From Lacunisphaera limnophila (GTDB taxonomy: Bacteria; Verrucomicrobiota; Verrucomicrobiia; Opitutales; Opitutaceae), in assembly GCF_001746835.1 (NCBI RefSeq), contig NZ_CP016094.1:2356001-2420000 (forward strand): DNA of 64,000 nucleotides, given 5' to 3'. Below, one piece after another: positions 25,648 through 34,774 of this stretch. Position numbers and translations under genes: made by a program. Under the pieces are notes generated by a model, which searched no databases, was not told where the DNA came from, and worked only from the letters and a program-made list of their open reading frames with translations. How positions within the stretch are numbered: position 1 is the first letter of the stretch; every line of letters starts with the position of its first letter.

Positions 25648-26624
25648 CCCGCCGGTCCCTCCTGCACACCTCAGATCCAAGGCCCACCGCGCCCGTTCCG
25701 GCGCTCAGTTTTGTGATACCGTTGTATCACAGCGAGCAGAGCATTGGCCGGTTGCTGCGGGAGATCGAGGGACTCACGGTCGAGGGCGGCCACGAGGTTG
25801 TGCTGGTGAATGATGGCAGCCGCGATGCCACGGCGAGCGTGTGCCGCGAGTTTGCGCGCACGGCGCGGATCCCCGTTACCTTCATCGAGCACGCGCGCAA
25901 CTTCGGCGAGCACAACGCCGTGCTGACCGGTTACCGGCACGCGCGGGGGGCGCACGTGGTGAACATCGACGATGACGGACAGAATCCGCCGGCCGAGGCG
26001 CTGCGCCTGTGGGCCCACGCGCGGCGGGAGGGACTGGACGTGGTCTATGGGCATTACGCGAGGAAGGAGCATTCGCTCTTCCGCAACCTGGGGAGCTGGT
26101 TCACGAACCGGCTGACCGACTGGGTGCTGGACAAGCCGCGGGGCTTCTACCTGTCGAGCTTCCGGTGTGTGAGCGCGTTCGCGGCGGGTGAGGCCGCGCG
26201 CTACACCGGGCCCTTCCCCTACATCGACGGCCTGTTGCTGCAGGTGACGCAGCGGATCGGGGCAGTGACGGTGGAGCATGCGGGTCGCGCGGCGGGCGAG
26301 AGCGGGTACACGCTGCGCCGGTTGCTGCGACTGTGGGTCAGCACCTTTGTGAATTTCTCGGTGATGCCGCTGCGGCTGGCCACGTTGCTCGGGTTGCTGA
26401 TGGCGCTGGCCGGGCTGGCCGGGCTGGGTGTGGTCTTTTATCTGCGCCTTACGAACCAGGGGCCGGATTACGGCTGGGGCACGCTGATGGGGGCGTTGCT
26501 GGTGTTCTCGGGCGCGCAGCTGGTGATGCTTGGGCTGATCGGTGAATACCTGGGTCGGACGTTCCTGACCGTGAACAACCGGCCGCAGGCGGTGCTGCGC
26601 TCGGTCGAGCGGAGCGGGGGCTGA
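25611..26624 (+). CDS. GT2 polyprenyl-phosphate glycosyltransferase (DPM/ArnC-like)
   Basis: A 337-residue GT-A enzyme with two C-terminal membrane spans (about 247-272 and 286-312), the layout of enzymes that make polyprenyl-phosphate sugars. SFVIPLYHSEQSIGRLL begins the fold, VNDGSRD and NIDDDGQNPP carry the DXD-type acids. The start is unclear: TTG 25611 overlaps the aminotransferase by 37 bases and gives a 30-residue odd N-terminus; there is no ATG before the fold. Coupling to the aminotransferase suggests that it loads an amino sugar onto undecaprenyl phosphate, giving a donor for the GT-C-like proteins nearby. Confidence 0.83.
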   Translation: MRHGACCACFRLARRSLLHTSDPRPTAPVPALSFVIPLYHSEQSIGRLLREIEGLTVEGGHEVVLVNDGSRDATASVCREFARTARIPVTFIEHARNFGEHNAVLTGYRHARGAHVVNIDDDGQNPPAEALRLWAHARREGLDVVYGHYARKEHSLFRNLGSWFTNRLTDWVLDKPRGFYLSSFRCVSAFAAGEAARYTGPFPYIDGLLLQVTQRIGAVTVEHAGRAAGESGYTLRRLLRLWVSTFVNFSVMPLRLATLLGLLMALAGLAGLGVVFYLRLTNQGPDYGWGTLMGALLVFSGAQLVMLGLIGEYLGRTFLTVNNRPQAVLRSVERSGG

Positions 26625-26661
26625 TCGGGACGGAAAGGTAGCCGCGGTCGAGGTCGGCGCC

Positions 26662-27642
26662 TCAAAGGGCCGGCGCGTTTTCCGGGCGGACGGGGTAGAG
26701 CTGCCACGCGATCTCGCGGGCGGGGCGGGCGGGGGCGCCTTCGAGCAGGTGGCGCCAGCGGGCGAATTCCACCTCGAGGAGCGCGGCGGCGGCGGCGCGG
26801 AGGCGGGCGGAGGCGGGGGCCAGGTGGCAGAGGTGCAGGAAGGCGTCGCGGGCCAGCGCGGGGTCGGCGTAATCGCGGGGATCTTCCCATGCGGCGGCAA
26901 GCCACTCGCGGCAGCCGGGACGCACGAGGTGGGGAAGGATGGAGGTGTGCCAACGGCGCAGCAGGCGCGAGGTGTTCTGCTCGTCGCGGAGTTTGCGGCC
27001 GGCGGAGGCGCTGATGTGGTGGCGCACGACGCTGTGCAGGGCCACGTGGTTGGTGTGACCGGCGGCGAGGGCGCGCAGGCAGAAGTCCACGTCCTCGCAG
27101 CCGTTGACGTAACCCTCGTCGAAGCCCCCGAGTTCGCGCCAGACGTTGGCGGGCACGGCGAGGCAGGCGCCGGTGACGGCCACGACCTCGCGGACCGCGG
27201 CGACCCCGCGGTGGGTGGCGTGGGCGGGTTTGCCCTTCGTGTTGAAGAAAATCCCCGTGTGGTCCACGGCACCGCTGGCGAAGTCCAGCTGGACGTTCCC
27301 GACCGCGCCGGCGCGGGGGAAGCGGCTGAAGACGTCGAGGATGGGGGCGAGCCAGCCGGGCAGGAGTTCCAGATCGTTGTTGAGGAAGAAGAGGAATTCG
27401 CCGGTCGCCGCGGCCGCGCCGCGGTTGCAGGTGGCGGCGAAGCCGAGGTTCTGCTCGTTGAGCACGACCCGGCAGGGCGAGCCAAGCCCGGTGAGCCAGT
27501 CGCGCGTGCCGTCGGTCGAGCCGTCGTCCACCAGGATGATCTCGTGGGCGAGATCGGCGGGCACGGTGGCGCGCAGGCTGGTCAGCATCGCCTGCGTGAG
27601 GGGCAGGCAGTTGTAGAGCGGGATGATGAACGAGACCTTCAT
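26662..27642 (-). CDS. GT2 family glycosyltransferase (rhamnosyltransferase-type)
   Basis: A 326-residue soluble GT-A enzyme. FIIPLYNCLPLTQAML, LVDDGSTDGTRDW, NLGFAATCNRG and FLNNDLELLPGW are the successive GT2 motifs, the last carrying the DXD-type site. VTGACLAVPANVWRELGGFDE and CEDVDFCLR complete the acceptor-binding part, and this ED..DFC form is common in rhamnosyltransferases. Its start overlaps the stop of the previous GT2 by four bases (ATGA, 27639-27642). The rmlA-rmlB-NRS/ER-like genes upstream on the same strand would supply the rhamnose donor. Rhamnose as substrate is an inference. Confidence 0.87.
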   Translation of the reverse strand: MKVSFIIPLYNCLPLTQAMLTSLRATVPADLAHEIILVDDGSTDGTRDWLTGLGSPCRVVLNEQNLGFAATCNRGAAAATGEFLFFLNNDLELLPGWLAPILDVFSRFPRAGAVGNVQLDFASGAVDHTGIFFNTKGKPAHATHRGVAAVREVVAVTGACLAVPANVWRELGGFDEGYVNGCEDVDFCLRALAAGHTNHVALHSVVRHHISASAGRKLRDEQNTSRLLRRWHTSILPHLVRPGCREWLAAAWEDPRDYADPALARDAFLHLCHLAPASARLRAAAAALLEVEFARWRHLLEGAPARPAREIAWQLYPVRPENAPAL

Positions 27643-29012
27643 GGGCCGGCGGGCAGGAAGCGCAGGCCGAGGAAGATCGCCGCGAGCCGGCGCGAGTCGT
27701 GATCGGTAACCAAGCCCTGAGTGTAATGGAACTGGAGGTCGTTGCTCCCGGCGCGGAGGGCGAGGGGCACGGCGAGGCGTTCCCGCTGGTTGATGCGGGT
27801 GAAGGCCAGCTGCCGCTGCCGGACGCCGTTCAGCTCCACGTCCACCGTCTGGTTTTCCGAGTACGTGAGCAGATCGGCGATCAAGGTGACGTTTTGCGCC
27901 GCGGGGGCGGTCACGGCCAAATGAGTGGCGGGGGCATAGCCCCAGTGGAAGGGGGGCAGGAAGGCCTCGGGCACGGGACCTTCGGCGGGGCCCCAGCCGG
28001 CGAGCGCGGTGAAGCCGGCGAAGGCTCCGGACTGCCCCGAAAAGTCTGGAACGGAGGTCCTCACCAATTCGCGGATGTCCAGCCCAGCCGGATCCAGATT
28101 CGTCGGTTCAGGCCGAGCCGCATCGAGCAGTCGCCCGTGGCTGGCGGCCAGCTGTTCGAGGTAGGGGAGCAGGGCGCGCGCCACTCGGGTCCAGCCTTGG
28201 GCGGTGGTGAAACGCAGGTTGCCACCGTGGTAGTAAATCGGCCGCAGGTCCAACTGATCGGCGGACAGTTTGACCGTGGCAAAAAAGAGCTCCGGATCTT
28301 CGGCGAGCAATTGGTAACCAAGCCGGTAGTGGACATCGAGCCCGGCGGCGGGGCGACCGCGGCTCGTTTTTTGCAGCTCGGCCAGAATCACGCGGAGCAC
28401 CTGGTGTTCCGGCGAGCGCAGGGCCAGATGGGCCAGGTGCCAGCCTGCAGGCAAGGGCCGGGCAGGCTGGGGCACAGAGCCGCGGTAAAGAGCGTGGCTG
28501 CCTTTCCCGGCGACGAGGTCCGGATCAAGCGCGAGTTCACGCGGCAAGATGATCTTGCGGGTGACGGATGGAACGCGCCGACTGTGGCGGAGGCGAAGAA
28601 TCGGGTTGGGTTCAGTGGGGTCGTCGTCCCGGGTCGGACAGTAGTCAAGCAGAGGAAGGCTTGCGGGTTGCGAGGTGCCAGCCAGAAGCAGGGCGGCTTC
28701 CAGCGCGGCCCGGCCGGGCCCGGTCAGGATCTCGTCCGCATCAAGTGGCAGGATCCAGTCGGCATCGTGGGTCCGGGCGGCAAGGCGGGTCAGGTGGTTG
28801 CTGCGGGCTTGCTGCAGATTGGCCAGGGCCTCGTCGTGGAAGAGCGTTAGCGGCAGGCCCTCTGCCTGCAGGGCACGGAGGATTTCCCGGGTGCCGTCGG
28901 TGCTGTCGTGGTCGAAGACGAGGTGGTGATCCACCCAGGCACAGGTGTGCCGGACGAAGGCCTCGATGATATCGGCTTCGTTCTTGACCACGGATACGGC
29001 CACCAGACGCAT
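27639..29012 (-). CDS. GT2-like glycosyltransferase with C-terminal beta domain
   Basis: A 457-residue protein. The N-terminal GT-A part starts MRLVAVSVVKNEADIIEAF, then VFDHDSTDGTREIL and ILPLDADEIL, the acid cluster of the Glyco_tranf_2_4 group. Residues about 350-455 form a beta-sandwich (VELNGVRQRQLAF, LRAGSNDLQFHY) ending with DSRRLAAIFLGLRF, comparable to the end of the 716-residue GT-C-like protein. Start ATG 29012 is used because the fold begins there; ATG 29036 would add eight residues. The stop overlaps the next GT2. Function in the glycan pathway is likely, specificity unknown. Confidence 0.8.
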   Translation of the reverse strand: MRLVAVSVVKNEADIIEAFVRHTCAWVDHHLVFDHDSTDGTREILRALQAEGLPLTLFHDEALANLQQARSNHLTRLAARTHDADWILPLDADEILTGPGRAALEAALLLAGTSQPASLPLLDYCPTRDDDPTEPNPILRLRHSRRVPSVTRKIILPRELALDPDLVAGKGSHALYRGSVPQPARPLPAGWHLAHLALRSPEHQVLRVILAELQKTSRGRPAAGLDVHYRLGYQLLAEDPELFFATVKLSADQLDLRPIYYHGGNLRFTTAQGWTRVARALLPYLEQLAASHGRLLDAARPEPTNLDPAGLDIRELVRTSVPDFSGQSGAFAGFTALAGWGPAEGPVPEAFLPPFHWGYAPATHLAVTAPAAQNVTLIADLLTYSENQTVDVELNGVRQRQLAFTRINQRERLAVPLALRAGSNDLQFHYTQGLVTDHDSRRLAAIFLGLRFLPAGP

Positions 29013-29073
29013 GGCGGCCAGTGTGGGTGTTCCCATGGGAAAGCAGAGCCCAAAAACGAGGGTGGGCCGTGGA

Positions 29074-30039
29074 TCAGTGCAGGAACGGTTGCCACTGCGT
29101 GCCGCGCTTGGGTGCGACCAGCTCGGCAACGGGAGCAAGCAGTTTTTCAATCGCGACGACCTGGGGATAGAAACTCACCGAGCGGATGCTCGCCTGGAAC
29201 GGACTGGTGCGACAGACGAGCCGGCGGTCCGGGTCGTCGCTGTTGCCCGTCACCTCGCCGGCGCTCAGCATGGCCGCGAGGCCGGTGGCATAGGCCGCGA
29301 AGGCGTTGTCCTCACCATGGATGTCCTCGCAGAGGTAGACGCCACCCGGCCTGACGTGGGGGAGGAGTTCCTCCAAGGTGACCCGTTGCTGGTCATAAAG
29401 GTGGCCACCGTCGTCGATCACAATGTCCAAGGCTGGGACCTCGGTGCGGAAATCCCGCCAGAAATTGCGGTCAGTCTGGTCGCCGATCATGATCTTCACA
29501 CCGTCGCCCTCGTAAGCCTTGCAAGCCGGTTCGATGTCAACGCCGTGGAGGCGGGCCTGCGGGCCAAAGTAGTCACGCCACATCTCAAGGCTGCCGCCGC
29601 TGTAAACGCCGATCTCCAGCACATTCACCGGCTGCCCGCGAAAGCGGGCGAAGTGCCGTTCGTAGATTTCAAAATAGTGCTGCCACTTCCAGATTCCGCG
29701 GCCGCTCCGGCGCGCCGCGAAAAACCCCGCGAGAGCATTGCCGGTGACGGCAGGCGGGGCCGAAGTGGTCGCCGGGTGCGACCAATCCGCCGCGGTGGTA
29801 AAGGCCCGGCCGGCCACGTGGGCCACCAGGTTGCGGCTCGCGGCGGCGTGCCAGGCCGCGGTCGGAGAAGCGGAGCCGGTGCGCCCCTCCCGAAGACCGT
29901 AGCGCTCGTAATGTTCCCTGCCTGAAGCGAACCGGCCCGACTGCACCGCCGCGGCCACGTCCGGGTAGGCGGCAAGGTAGAAATTCTCGTCGAAACCGGT
30001 GACGAAACCGGCAGGCTTTCCGGAGGAGGAGAGGCTCAT
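29074..30039 (-). CDS. Class I SAM methyltransferase, TylF/MycE/CmcI-like, with N-terminal module
   Basis: A 321-residue protein. Residues 120-321 match sugar O-methyltransferases of the TylF/MycE type: VLEIGVYSGGSLEMWRDYFG (SAM site), LHGVDIEPA, VIDDGGHLYDQQ and GGVYLCEDIHGE, with acids for a metal ion. Residues 15-53 hold a short module (FDENFYLAAYPDVAAAV, EHYERYGLREGR) that is seen beside many glycan enzymes and extracellular proteins; its role is unknown. A linker of 60 residues joins them. In this operon methylation of a sugar hydroxyl, for example on rhamnose, is the simplest reading. Confidence 0.82.
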   Translation of the reverse strand: MSLSSSGKPAGFVTGFDENFYLAAYPDVAAAVQSGRFASGREHYERYGLREGRTGSASPTAAWHAAASRNLVAHVAGRAFTTAADWSHPATTSAPPAVTGNALAGFFAARRSGRGIWKWQHYFEIYERHFARFRGQPVNVLEIGVYSGGSLEMWRDYFGPQARLHGVDIEPACKAYEGDGVKIMIGDQTDRNFWRDFRTEVPALDIVIDDGGHLYDQQRVTLEELLPHVRPGGVYLCEDIHGEDNAFAAYATGLAAMLSAGEVTGNSDDPDRRLVCRTSPFQASIRSVSFYPQVVAIEKLLAPVAELVAPKRGTQWQPFLH

Positions 30040-30096
30040 GGGATGGCGCGGAAGGGTGGCTTGCCGGGGCGGCGGTTTCGGAGGATTGCAGCCGGA

Positions 30097-30972
30097 CTAC
30101 AGCAGCCGCTTTAGGTATTCGCCGTAGGAGGACTTGCCGAGCTTCTTGATGTTGGCCTCGAGGCCGGCGCGGTCGATCCAGCCGTGCTTGTAGGCGATCT
30201 CCTCGATGCAGGCGATCTTGAGGCCGGTGCGGTTCTCGAGGACGTGGACGAAGGTGGCGGCCTCGACAAGCGAATCGTGGGTGCCGGTGTCGAGCCAGGC
30301 GGTGCCGCGGCCGAAGAGCTCGACGTGCAGGGTGCCCTTTTCGAGATACAGGCGGTTGAGATCGGTGATCTCGAGTTCGCCACGTTTCGAGGGCTTGAGG
30401 CTGCGGGCGAGGGTGACGACCTCCCGGTCGTAGTAGTAGAGGCCCGGGACGGCGTAGTTGGACTTGGGCTGCGCGGGTTTTTCCTCGAGGGAGAGCACGC
30501 GGCCGTCGGGCGCGAATTCCACGACGCCGTAGGCGGTGGGGTTGGCGACGTGATAGCCGAAGATGGTGGCGCCGCTGGTGCGGGCGCTGGCTTCCTTCAG
30601 GGAGGCGACGAACTCCGAACCGTAGAAGAGGTTGTCGCCGAGCACGAGGGCGCAGGGTTCGGTGCCGGTCAGGAAGCCGGTGTCGCCGGCGATGGTGAAG
30701 GCCTGGGCGAGGCCGTCGGGGCTGGGTTGCTCGGCGTAGCTGAATTTCACGCCGAGGTTGCCGCCGTCGCCGAGGAGCTTGCGGAAGAGGGGCAGGTCGG
30801 TGGGCGTGGAGATGATCAGGATCTCGCGGATGCCGGAGAGCATCAGGACCGACAGCGGATAGTAGATCATCGGCTTGTCGTAGACCGGCATGAGCTGCTT
30901 TGAGACCGCGATGGTCAGGGGGTAGAGCCGGGTGCCGGAGCCACCGGCGAGGATGATGCCTTTGCGATTCAT
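30097..30972 (-). CDS. rmlA: Glucose-1-phosphate thymidylyltransferase RmlA
   Basis: A 291-residue nucleotidyltransferase that makes dTDP-glucose from dTTP and glucose-1-phosphate, the first step to dTDP-deoxysugars. The signature [11 protein letters not shown] lies at residues 10-20, followed by [20 protein letters not shown] and VLGDNLFYG. Length and motifs are standard for RmlA/RfbA. It lies 128 bases downstream of rmlB, with an inverted-repeat element between them. It supplies the substrate for RmlB. Confidence 0.97.
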   Translation of the reverse strand: MNRKGIILAGGSGTRLYPLTIAVSKQLMPVYDKPMIYYPLSVLMLSGIREILIISTPTDLPLFRKLLGDGGNLGVKFSYAEQPSPDGLAQAFTIAGDTGFLTGTEPCALVLGDNLFYGSEFVASLKEASARTSGATIFGYHVANPTAYGVVEFAPDGRVLSLEEKPAQPKSNYAVPGLYYYDREVVTLARSLKPSKRGELEITDLNRLYLEKGTLHVELFGRGTAWLDTGTHDSLVEAATFVHVLENRTGLKIACIEEIAYKHGWIDRAGLEANIKKLGKSSYGEYLKRLL

Positions 30973-30990
30973 GGGAGGGGTTTAATGCAG

Positions 30991-31092
30991 GCCACAGAGG
31001 ACACGGAGCCGGCCACAGAGGCCACAGAGAAATTCAGGAAAGTCTGATCCGGGGCGCTGTGATCTCCGCAAGGGCTCAGTGCGCTCTGTGAC
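30991..31092. repeat. Imperfect inverted repeat between rmlB and rmlA
   Basis: Arms 30991-31029 and 31054-31092 pair imperfectly over 39 bases with one small shift. The left arm repeats GCCACAGAG three times; the right arm holds CTCTGTGAC and the complement of related units. It fills nearly all of the rmlB-rmlA gap and could act on the polycistronic transcript as an RNA hairpin. It is a different family from those at 9.7-13.8 kb. Confidence 0.72.
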
Positions 31093-31100
31093 AAAAAATT

Positions 31101-32156
31101 TCAGGCTTGGGTGCCGAGACGTTCCAATTTGTAGGAGCCGTCGAGGATGCCTTTCCACCAGGACTCGTGGTCCAGGTACCACTGGACGGTTTTCCGAAAA
31201 CCGGAGGTGTGGTCCTGCTTCGGGGTCCAGCCGAGCTCGCGTTTGATCTTGGTGGCGTCGATGGCGTAGCGGAGGTCGTGGCCGGGGCGGTCGGTGACGA
31301 AGGCGATCTGGTCGGCGTATTTTTTGCCGTCGGCGCGCGGGCGGAACTCGTCGAGGAGGCCGCAGAGCAGGCGCACGAGGTCGATGTTCTGGCGCTCGTT
31401 GTTGCCGCCGATGTTGTAGGTCTGGCCGGTGCGGCCGCGGGCGACGACGGTGTGCAGGGCCTCGGCGTGGTCGCCGACGTAGAGCCAGTCACGGATGTTC
31501 TCGCCCTTGCCGTAGACGGGGATCGGGTCGCCGCGCAGGGCCTTGAGGATGACGACGGGAATGAGTTTCTCCGGGAATTGGTAGGGGCCGTAATTGTTGG
31601 AGCAGTTCGTGACGAGCACAGGCAGCCGGAAGGTGTCGGCCCAGGCGCGGGCGAGGTGGTCGGATGAGGCCTTGCTGGCGGAGTAGGGGGAGTGCGGGTC
31701 GTAGGGGGTCTCCTCGGTGAAGAGGCCGGTGGCGCCGAGGGAGCCGTACACCTCGTCGGTCGAGACGTGGAGGAAACGGAAGGCATCCTTGGCCGGGCCG
31801 GCGAGCGACTCGAAGTGGGCGCGGGCGGCCTGAAGGAGGGTGTAGGTGCCGACGACGTTGGTTTGGATGAAGGCGCCGGGACCGTCGATCGAGCGGTCGA
31901 CATGGCTCTCGGCGGCGAGGTGCATCACCCAGTCAGGCCTGAATTCCACGAAGAGTTTCGTCATCGCCGCGGCGTCGCAAATATCAGCTTGGGCGAAGCG
32001 GTAGCGGGGGTTGCCCTCGAGGTCGGCGAGTGAGCGGCGGTTGCCGGCGTAGGTCAGCGCGTCTACGTTGAGCACGGTGTGTTCCGTGGTGGAGACGAGG
32101 AGACGGACGAGGTTGCTGCCGATGAAGCCGGCGCCGCCGGTGACCAAAATGTTCAT
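31101..32156 (-). CDS. rmlB: dTDP-glucose 4,6-dehydratase RmlB
   Basis: A 351-residue extended SDR that turns dTDP-glucose into dTDP-4-keto-6-deoxyglucose. GGAGFIGSN (7-15) binds NAD; Thr133-Asp134-Glu135 in HVSTDEVYG and Tyr158/Lys162 in YSASK are the complete RmlB active site. [17 protein letters not shown] and [17 protein letters not shown] are further family motifs. It lies between the NRS/ER-like gene (17-base gap) and rmlA on the same strand. The keto product should be passed to the NRS/ER-like protein. Confidence 0.97.
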   Translation of the reverse strand: MNILVTGGAGFIGSNLVRLLVSTTEHTVLNVDALTYAGNRRSLADLEGNPRYRFAQADICDAAAMTKLFVEFRPDWVMHLAAESHVDRSIDGPGAFIQTNVVGTYTLLQAARAHFESLAGPAKDAFRFLHVSTDEVYGSLGATGLFTEETPYDPHSPYSASKASSDHLARAWADTFRLPVLVTNCSNNYGPYQFPEKLIPVVILKALRGDPIPVYGKGENIRDWLYVGDHAEALHTVVARGRTGQTYNIGGNNERQNIDLVRLLCGLLDEFRPRADGKKYADQIAFVTDRPGHDLRYAIDATKIKRELGWTPKQDHTSGFRKTVQWYLDHESWWKGILDGSYKLERLGTQA

Positions 32157-32173
32157 AAGGTTGAAGTTTAAGC

Positions 32174-33043
32174 TCAGGCTTTACGCCAGGTGCGCAGGGC
32201 CTGGGTGATGGCGTCGTGGACCTCGGTCATCCGGATGCCGGTGGCGGCGAGTTTGGCGGAGGTCATGGTGCAGTTCGAGCGCGGGGTTTTGGCAGCGGTG
32301 CGCATGAACTCGGCCTCGTTGGGGAAGAACTTGAAATCCTTGGTGGCGACGCCGGACTTTTTGATCAGGTCGACGACCTCGCGGGTGGTGACCTCGCCGG
32401 GGTTGGTCACGTTGTAGGTGCCGAAGGGGACGCGTTTTTCCCAGCAGGCGAAGGTGGCGGCGACGAATTCCTCGAGTTGGGAGATCGAGTTGGCGGCCTC
32501 AAGGAGGGTGTCGTAGCGGATGAGCTTGGTGAGGTAGTTGCGGGGGTTGTCGACCTCGTTGAAGGGGATGCGCAGGCGCCAGATGTAGACATCGGGCCGG
32601 CCGGCGAGCACCTCCTCGCCGAGGGCCTTGGTGCCGGAGTAGAAGCTGCAGTTGTCGGTGCGGAAGGTGAAGTTGGGCGTATCGGTCTCGGTGAAGCCGG
32701 TGCCGTCGGGGCGGGAGCCGGTGTAGATGCAGCCGGAGGAAACGTGGCCCCAGGGGACGCCGGCGTCGGTGCAGGCCGCGGCAATGCGGCCCGGGAGCAC
32801 GCCATTGCCGAAGAGGCACTCGGCCTTGTGCAGCTCGCAGGCATCGACGTTGGGCTTGCCGGTGTAGCCGGCGGCGTTGATCAGGAAGGCGGGCCGCTCA
32901 CGGCGAAGGAGGGAGGTCAGGGCGGCCTGGTCGGTGTAATCGAAGTCCGCCCGGCGCAGGTTGCGGAAGGGCAGGCCCTTGCGTTGCAACAGGGTCTGAT
33001 AGGCTGAGCCGACGTAACCGGAGCCACCGAGGAGGAAGATCAT
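32174..33043 (-). CDS. RmlD-superfamily protein resembling bifunctional NRS/ER epimerase-reductase
   Basis: A 289-residue SDR beginning [16 protein letters not shown], with YSGTK (135-139) as the YxxxK motif. It resembles the plant nucleotide-rhamnose synthase/epimerase-reductase (NRS/ER, UER1) more than bacterial Rml[58 protein letters not shown] and PRSN all have near matches in that family as I remember it. Cys105 and Lys173 lie at the places of the plant residues reported as Cys115 and Lys183 for epimerisation, with the same spacing of 68. One protein could thus do both 3,5-epimerisation and 4-reduction to a rhamnose nucleotide. No rmlC is nearby. Activity is inferred. Confidence 0.78.
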   Translation of the reverse strand: MIFLLGGSGYVGSAYQTLLQRKGLPFRNLRRADFDYTDQAALTSLLRRERPAFLINAAGYTGKPNVDACELHKAECLFGNGVLPGRIAAACTDAGVPWGHVSSGCIYTGSRPDGTGFTETDTPNFTFRTDNCSFYSGTKALGEEVLAGRPDVYIWRLRIPFNEVDNPRNYLTKLIRYDTLLEAANSISQLEEFVAATFACWEKRVPFGTYNVTNPGEVTTREVVDLIKKSGVATKDFKFFPNEAEFMRTAAKTPRSNCTMTSAKLAATGIRMTEVHDAITQALRTWRKA

Positions 33044-33097
33044 GGAAGGTATCTGAGTAATCGGGCCGACGGGGGCTGCAAGGCGCGTTTTGAGCCG

Positions 33098-34768
33098 TCA
33101 GTGGGGGGATTTCAGGTGATAAATCCGGGTCGATCCGATCTGGGCTTGGAGCGCATATCGCTCGGCAATCAGGGTCTGCAATGCCGGGAAGATTTCGTGG
33201 CCGTGGCGGGCGGCGTCGAAGACGAAGGCGCCGGGCCCGGTGGCATCGACAAACCACGCGGGCTGCCGGGCCTGCAGGTCCCGCAGGTAGCGCGAGCGGT
33301 AGAAATCCTGCATGGGTCCCGCGAAGAGTTGGAAGGCGCTGTGCGCCTCGCGGGTACCTTGGGCCAGTTGGGTCTCGACGTGGAGCCGGGGCTCCCAGCC
33401 CCAGACGGTCAGCAAATCGCCGGGCTGGGAACGGGCCTGGATGTGGCGGGCCGCCGCTGAGGCGGGGGTGGCGAGGTGCTCCGCCAGTTGTCCGGGGTGA
33501 AACGGCACGGCGAGCCAGCGGTTAACCGCCTGGGGCAGGACCGTGAGCAGCAGCAGGACGGCGAGCAGGCTTGCCGGGATCCCGCGGAAAGCGCGGCCCG
33601 TGGTGGGCGGGCTCGCCAGATGGAGGCCGGCGAGCAGGGTGAGGGGACCAACGAGCAGGTGGAGGTAATGGGCGACGCGCCGGCCGGGATAAATGACGCA
33701 GAGGTAAGCGAGCAGGACGAGGAGCCAGGCGGCGAGGAGGGCGCGGCGGCGGGTCACATCGGCGGCCTGCCAGACGGCATGGGCGCGATACAGCACGTAG
33801 GCCATGGTACCGTAGAAGAACCACGCGAAACTTTGTCCGGTCGTGAGGAACGACCAGAAATAGTTGGGCATATCGTGGAGCGGGTGGTCGCGCGAGCCGG
33901 CGTAGGCAAGGTTGCTGACCACGTAGGAATACCAGAATTGCGCCTCGAGACCGTAGACCACGAGGAACAAGCCGAGGCCCGCGCCGACGAGCAGGGCTCC
34001 ACCCACGAGGCCGGCGGCGAGGCGGACCCAGCCGGCGGGGCGCGACCAGACAAGGGTGGACAGCGCGGCGAGGCCCAAGACCAGGGCGAGGGGCGTGGCC
34101 TGGAGCTTGGCCAGGGGGACGAGGGCAAGCAGGGCGCCGGCGACCAGCGGGGCGGTGCGGCTCGGCGCCTGGGGGCGGAGCATCGCCGTCAGCGCCCAGC
34201 CGGCGCCGGCGAGCAGGCTGACCGCGACCAGCTCGCTGGAATAGTGCACGTAGTCACCGGCCCAGGAAAAGGCCCAGACGCAAAGCGCGGGGAACACGGC
34301 CAGCCGGACGGCGGGTTCCGCCAGGAACGGGCGCAAGGTTTGCCACAGGCAGATGAGGGTGCCGGCGAGCAGCAGGGTGGCCATGGCCCGGGCTCCCGCG
34401 TGGGTCAGCGGCAGGCCGAAGAGCGCGGCGAGGTTGAGGGCATACTCGTTGAGCGGGCCGTGGGTCGTGCCGTCGACGTATTTCCAGAAGACAGGGGAGG
34501 ATTGCAGCGTGAGGGCCCCGGCGACGATCTGCGACTCGTCGGGATTGAACTCGACGGGGGCAAACCACGAGGGCCAGCGAAAGGCGAGGAGGGTCAGCAG
34601 CAGCAGGCTGGCGAACACCGCGGGGTGGCCCAGAAAAGGGGCGCGGGATGACGGCGCGGCCGGCCGGGAGGGCGAGAGCGCGGAGGCCAGGCCGAGGGCG
34701 AAACAACCCCAGGCAGTCAGCCCATGGGCGACGGGATGGGTGTCCAACCACTGGAGGAAGGACATCAT
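33098..34768 (-). CDS. Multi-pass membrane protein, GT39/GT-C-like
   Basis: A 556-residue protein with about eleven membrane spans through residue 430 and a soluble tail. After the first spans the loop contains FNPDESQIVAGALTL, the acidic motif expected of PMT/ArnT-type transferases, followed by TTHGPLNEYAL. Such enzymes transfer a sugar from polyprenyl phosphate in the periplasm. The GT2 gene lies six bases upstream on the same strand and could make that polyprenyl-linked donor. The start has two consecutive ATGs, 34768 and 34765. Substrate unknown. Confidence 0.72.
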   Translation of the reverse strand: MMSFLQWLDTHPVAHGLTAWGCFALGLASALSPSRPAAPSSRAPFLGHPAVFASLLLLTLLAFRWPSWFAPVEFNPDESQIVAGALTLQSSPVFWKYVDGTTHGPLNEYALNLAALFGLPLTHAGARAMATLLLAGTLICLWQTLRPFLAEPAVRLAVFPALCVWAFSWAGDYVHYSSELVAVSLLAGAGWALTAMLRPQAPSRTAPLVAGALLALVPLAKLQATPLALVLGLAALSTLVWSRPAGWVRLAAGLVGGALLVGAGLGLFLVVYGLEAQFWYSYVVSNLAYAGSRDHPLHDMPNYFWSFLTTGQSFAWFFYGTMAYVLYRAHAVWQAADVTRRRALLAAWLLVLLAYLCVIYPGRRVAHYLHLLVGPLTLLAGLHLASPPTTGRAFRGIPASLLAVLLLLTVLPQAVNRWLAVPFHPGQLAEHLATPASAAARHIQARSQPGDLLTVWGWEPRLHVETQLAQGTREAHSAFQLFAGPMQDFYRSRYLRDLQARQPAWFVDATGPGAFVFDAARHGHEIFPALQTLIAERYALQAQIGSTRIYHLKSPH

Positions 34769-34774
34769 GCCGCG

